From Legionella birminghamensis (GTDB lineage: Bacteria > Pseudomonadota > Gammaproteobacteria > Legionellales > Legionellaceae), in assembly GCF_900452515.1 (NCBI RefSeq), contig NZ_UGNW01000001.1, positions 1,364,001-1,428,000 of the forward strand: 64,000 nucleotides of DNA, written 5' to 3'. A program made the translations under genes and the position numbers. The notes beneath the pieces are model-generated. The model was not told the origin of the DNA, made no database searches, and worked only from the letters and a program-made list of their open reading frames with translations. Shown here one piece after another: positions 63,922 through 64,000 of this stretch. Numbering within the stretch: the first letter of the stretch is position 1; each line of letters starts with the position of its first letter.

Positions 63922-64000
63922 TTGTCTCTAACTATGCTTTTGATTTTTCTGGTCTTATTCTTCCTGGTCAGTGTGCTAGGATTTATGGCTGTTCATTGGC
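63922..64000 (+). CDS. Sodium:solute symporter family protein, N-terminal fragment
   Basis: A TTG at 63922, six bases after AGGAG (63911-63915), opens a frame running off the window: after 'MSLTM' a hydrophobic helix 'LLIFLVLFFLVSVLGFMAVHW', which is the usual first helix of symporters that follow DUF3311 genes. An ATG at 63934 is in the same frame but lacks good spacing. Only 26 residues are visible, so the family call rests on this helix and the neighbour. Confidence 0.6.
   Translation, partial: MSLTMLLIFLVLFFLVSVLGFMAVHW

Overview
The window looks like chromosomal DNA from a Legionella-type gammaproteobacterium. Supporting signs are the type II secretion pair gspD/gspE, an inositol operon in the order iolT-iolG-iolCB(fused)-iolD-iolE as in Legionella pneumophila, several large eukaryote-like repeat proteins of the kind seen among Dot/Icm effectors, and a moderate-to-low GC, leucine/lysine-rich gene style. 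The genus is an inference from gene content; no database search was possible.

Layout. 1-9.2 kb (minus strand): start of gspE, gspD with a SPOR-like N-terminus, an elongator tRNA-Met, then a tightly packed run MFS transporter-miaB-rluD-pgeF-htrA (transcribed right to left). 9.4-20.8 kb (plus): cyanide-insensitive-type bd quinol oxidase, a short CPA2 antiporter, an AmpE-like protein, a cysteine-rich lipoprotein, the complete pyruvate dehydrogenase complex (aceE-aceF-lpdA) and rimI. 20.8-24.7 kb: an unknown minus-strand gene, a PolB-type 3'-5' exonuclease, a lytic transglycosylase-like lipoprotein, and overlapping adk and thioredoxin-like genes. 24.9-30.9 kb: an 1838-residue protein joining degenerate ankyrin-like repeats to an SF2 helicase core, followed by a yaiI-family gene. 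31.2-34.2 kb: divergent glpD and glpK. 34.4-43 kb: a ~2865-residue type I secreted RTX repeat protein. 43-55.5 kb is accessory: a Popeye-like membrane cyclic-nucleotide-binding protein, a GTPase-like membrane protein, a methyltransferase, a diguanylate cyclase, a duplicated-module membrane protein, a DUF2269 protein, two tiny genes, a GNAT acetyltransferase and a HAD-plus-repeat protein. 56-63 kb: the inositol operon (minus). 63.2-64 kb: a DUF3311 gene and the start of its sodium:solute symporter partner.

The most striking non-coding structure is a family of five hairpin-bounded elements (3.2, 30.9, 43.8, 55.6 and 63.5 kb). Each has a ~22-bp GC-rich hairpin at both ends, in inverted orientation, around a ~100-130 bp core; arms often grow into short tandem arrays. 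Comparing cores by eye gives two core families, with copies inserted in opposite orientations, and the best copies carry an additional outer 12-bp inverted repeat. This looks like a non-autonomous mobile element (MITE/REPIN-like) whose terminal hairpins are shared between unrelated cores. One copy separates the DUF3311 gene from its symporter gene.

Functionally the ordinary genes cover central carbon entry (PDH, glycerol, myo-inositol), respiration, RNA modification and protein export/quality control. The accessory genes between 43 and 55.5 kb, the ankyrin-like helicase and the gene at 20.9 kb are candidates for host-interaction factors. That role is inferred from architecture alone.
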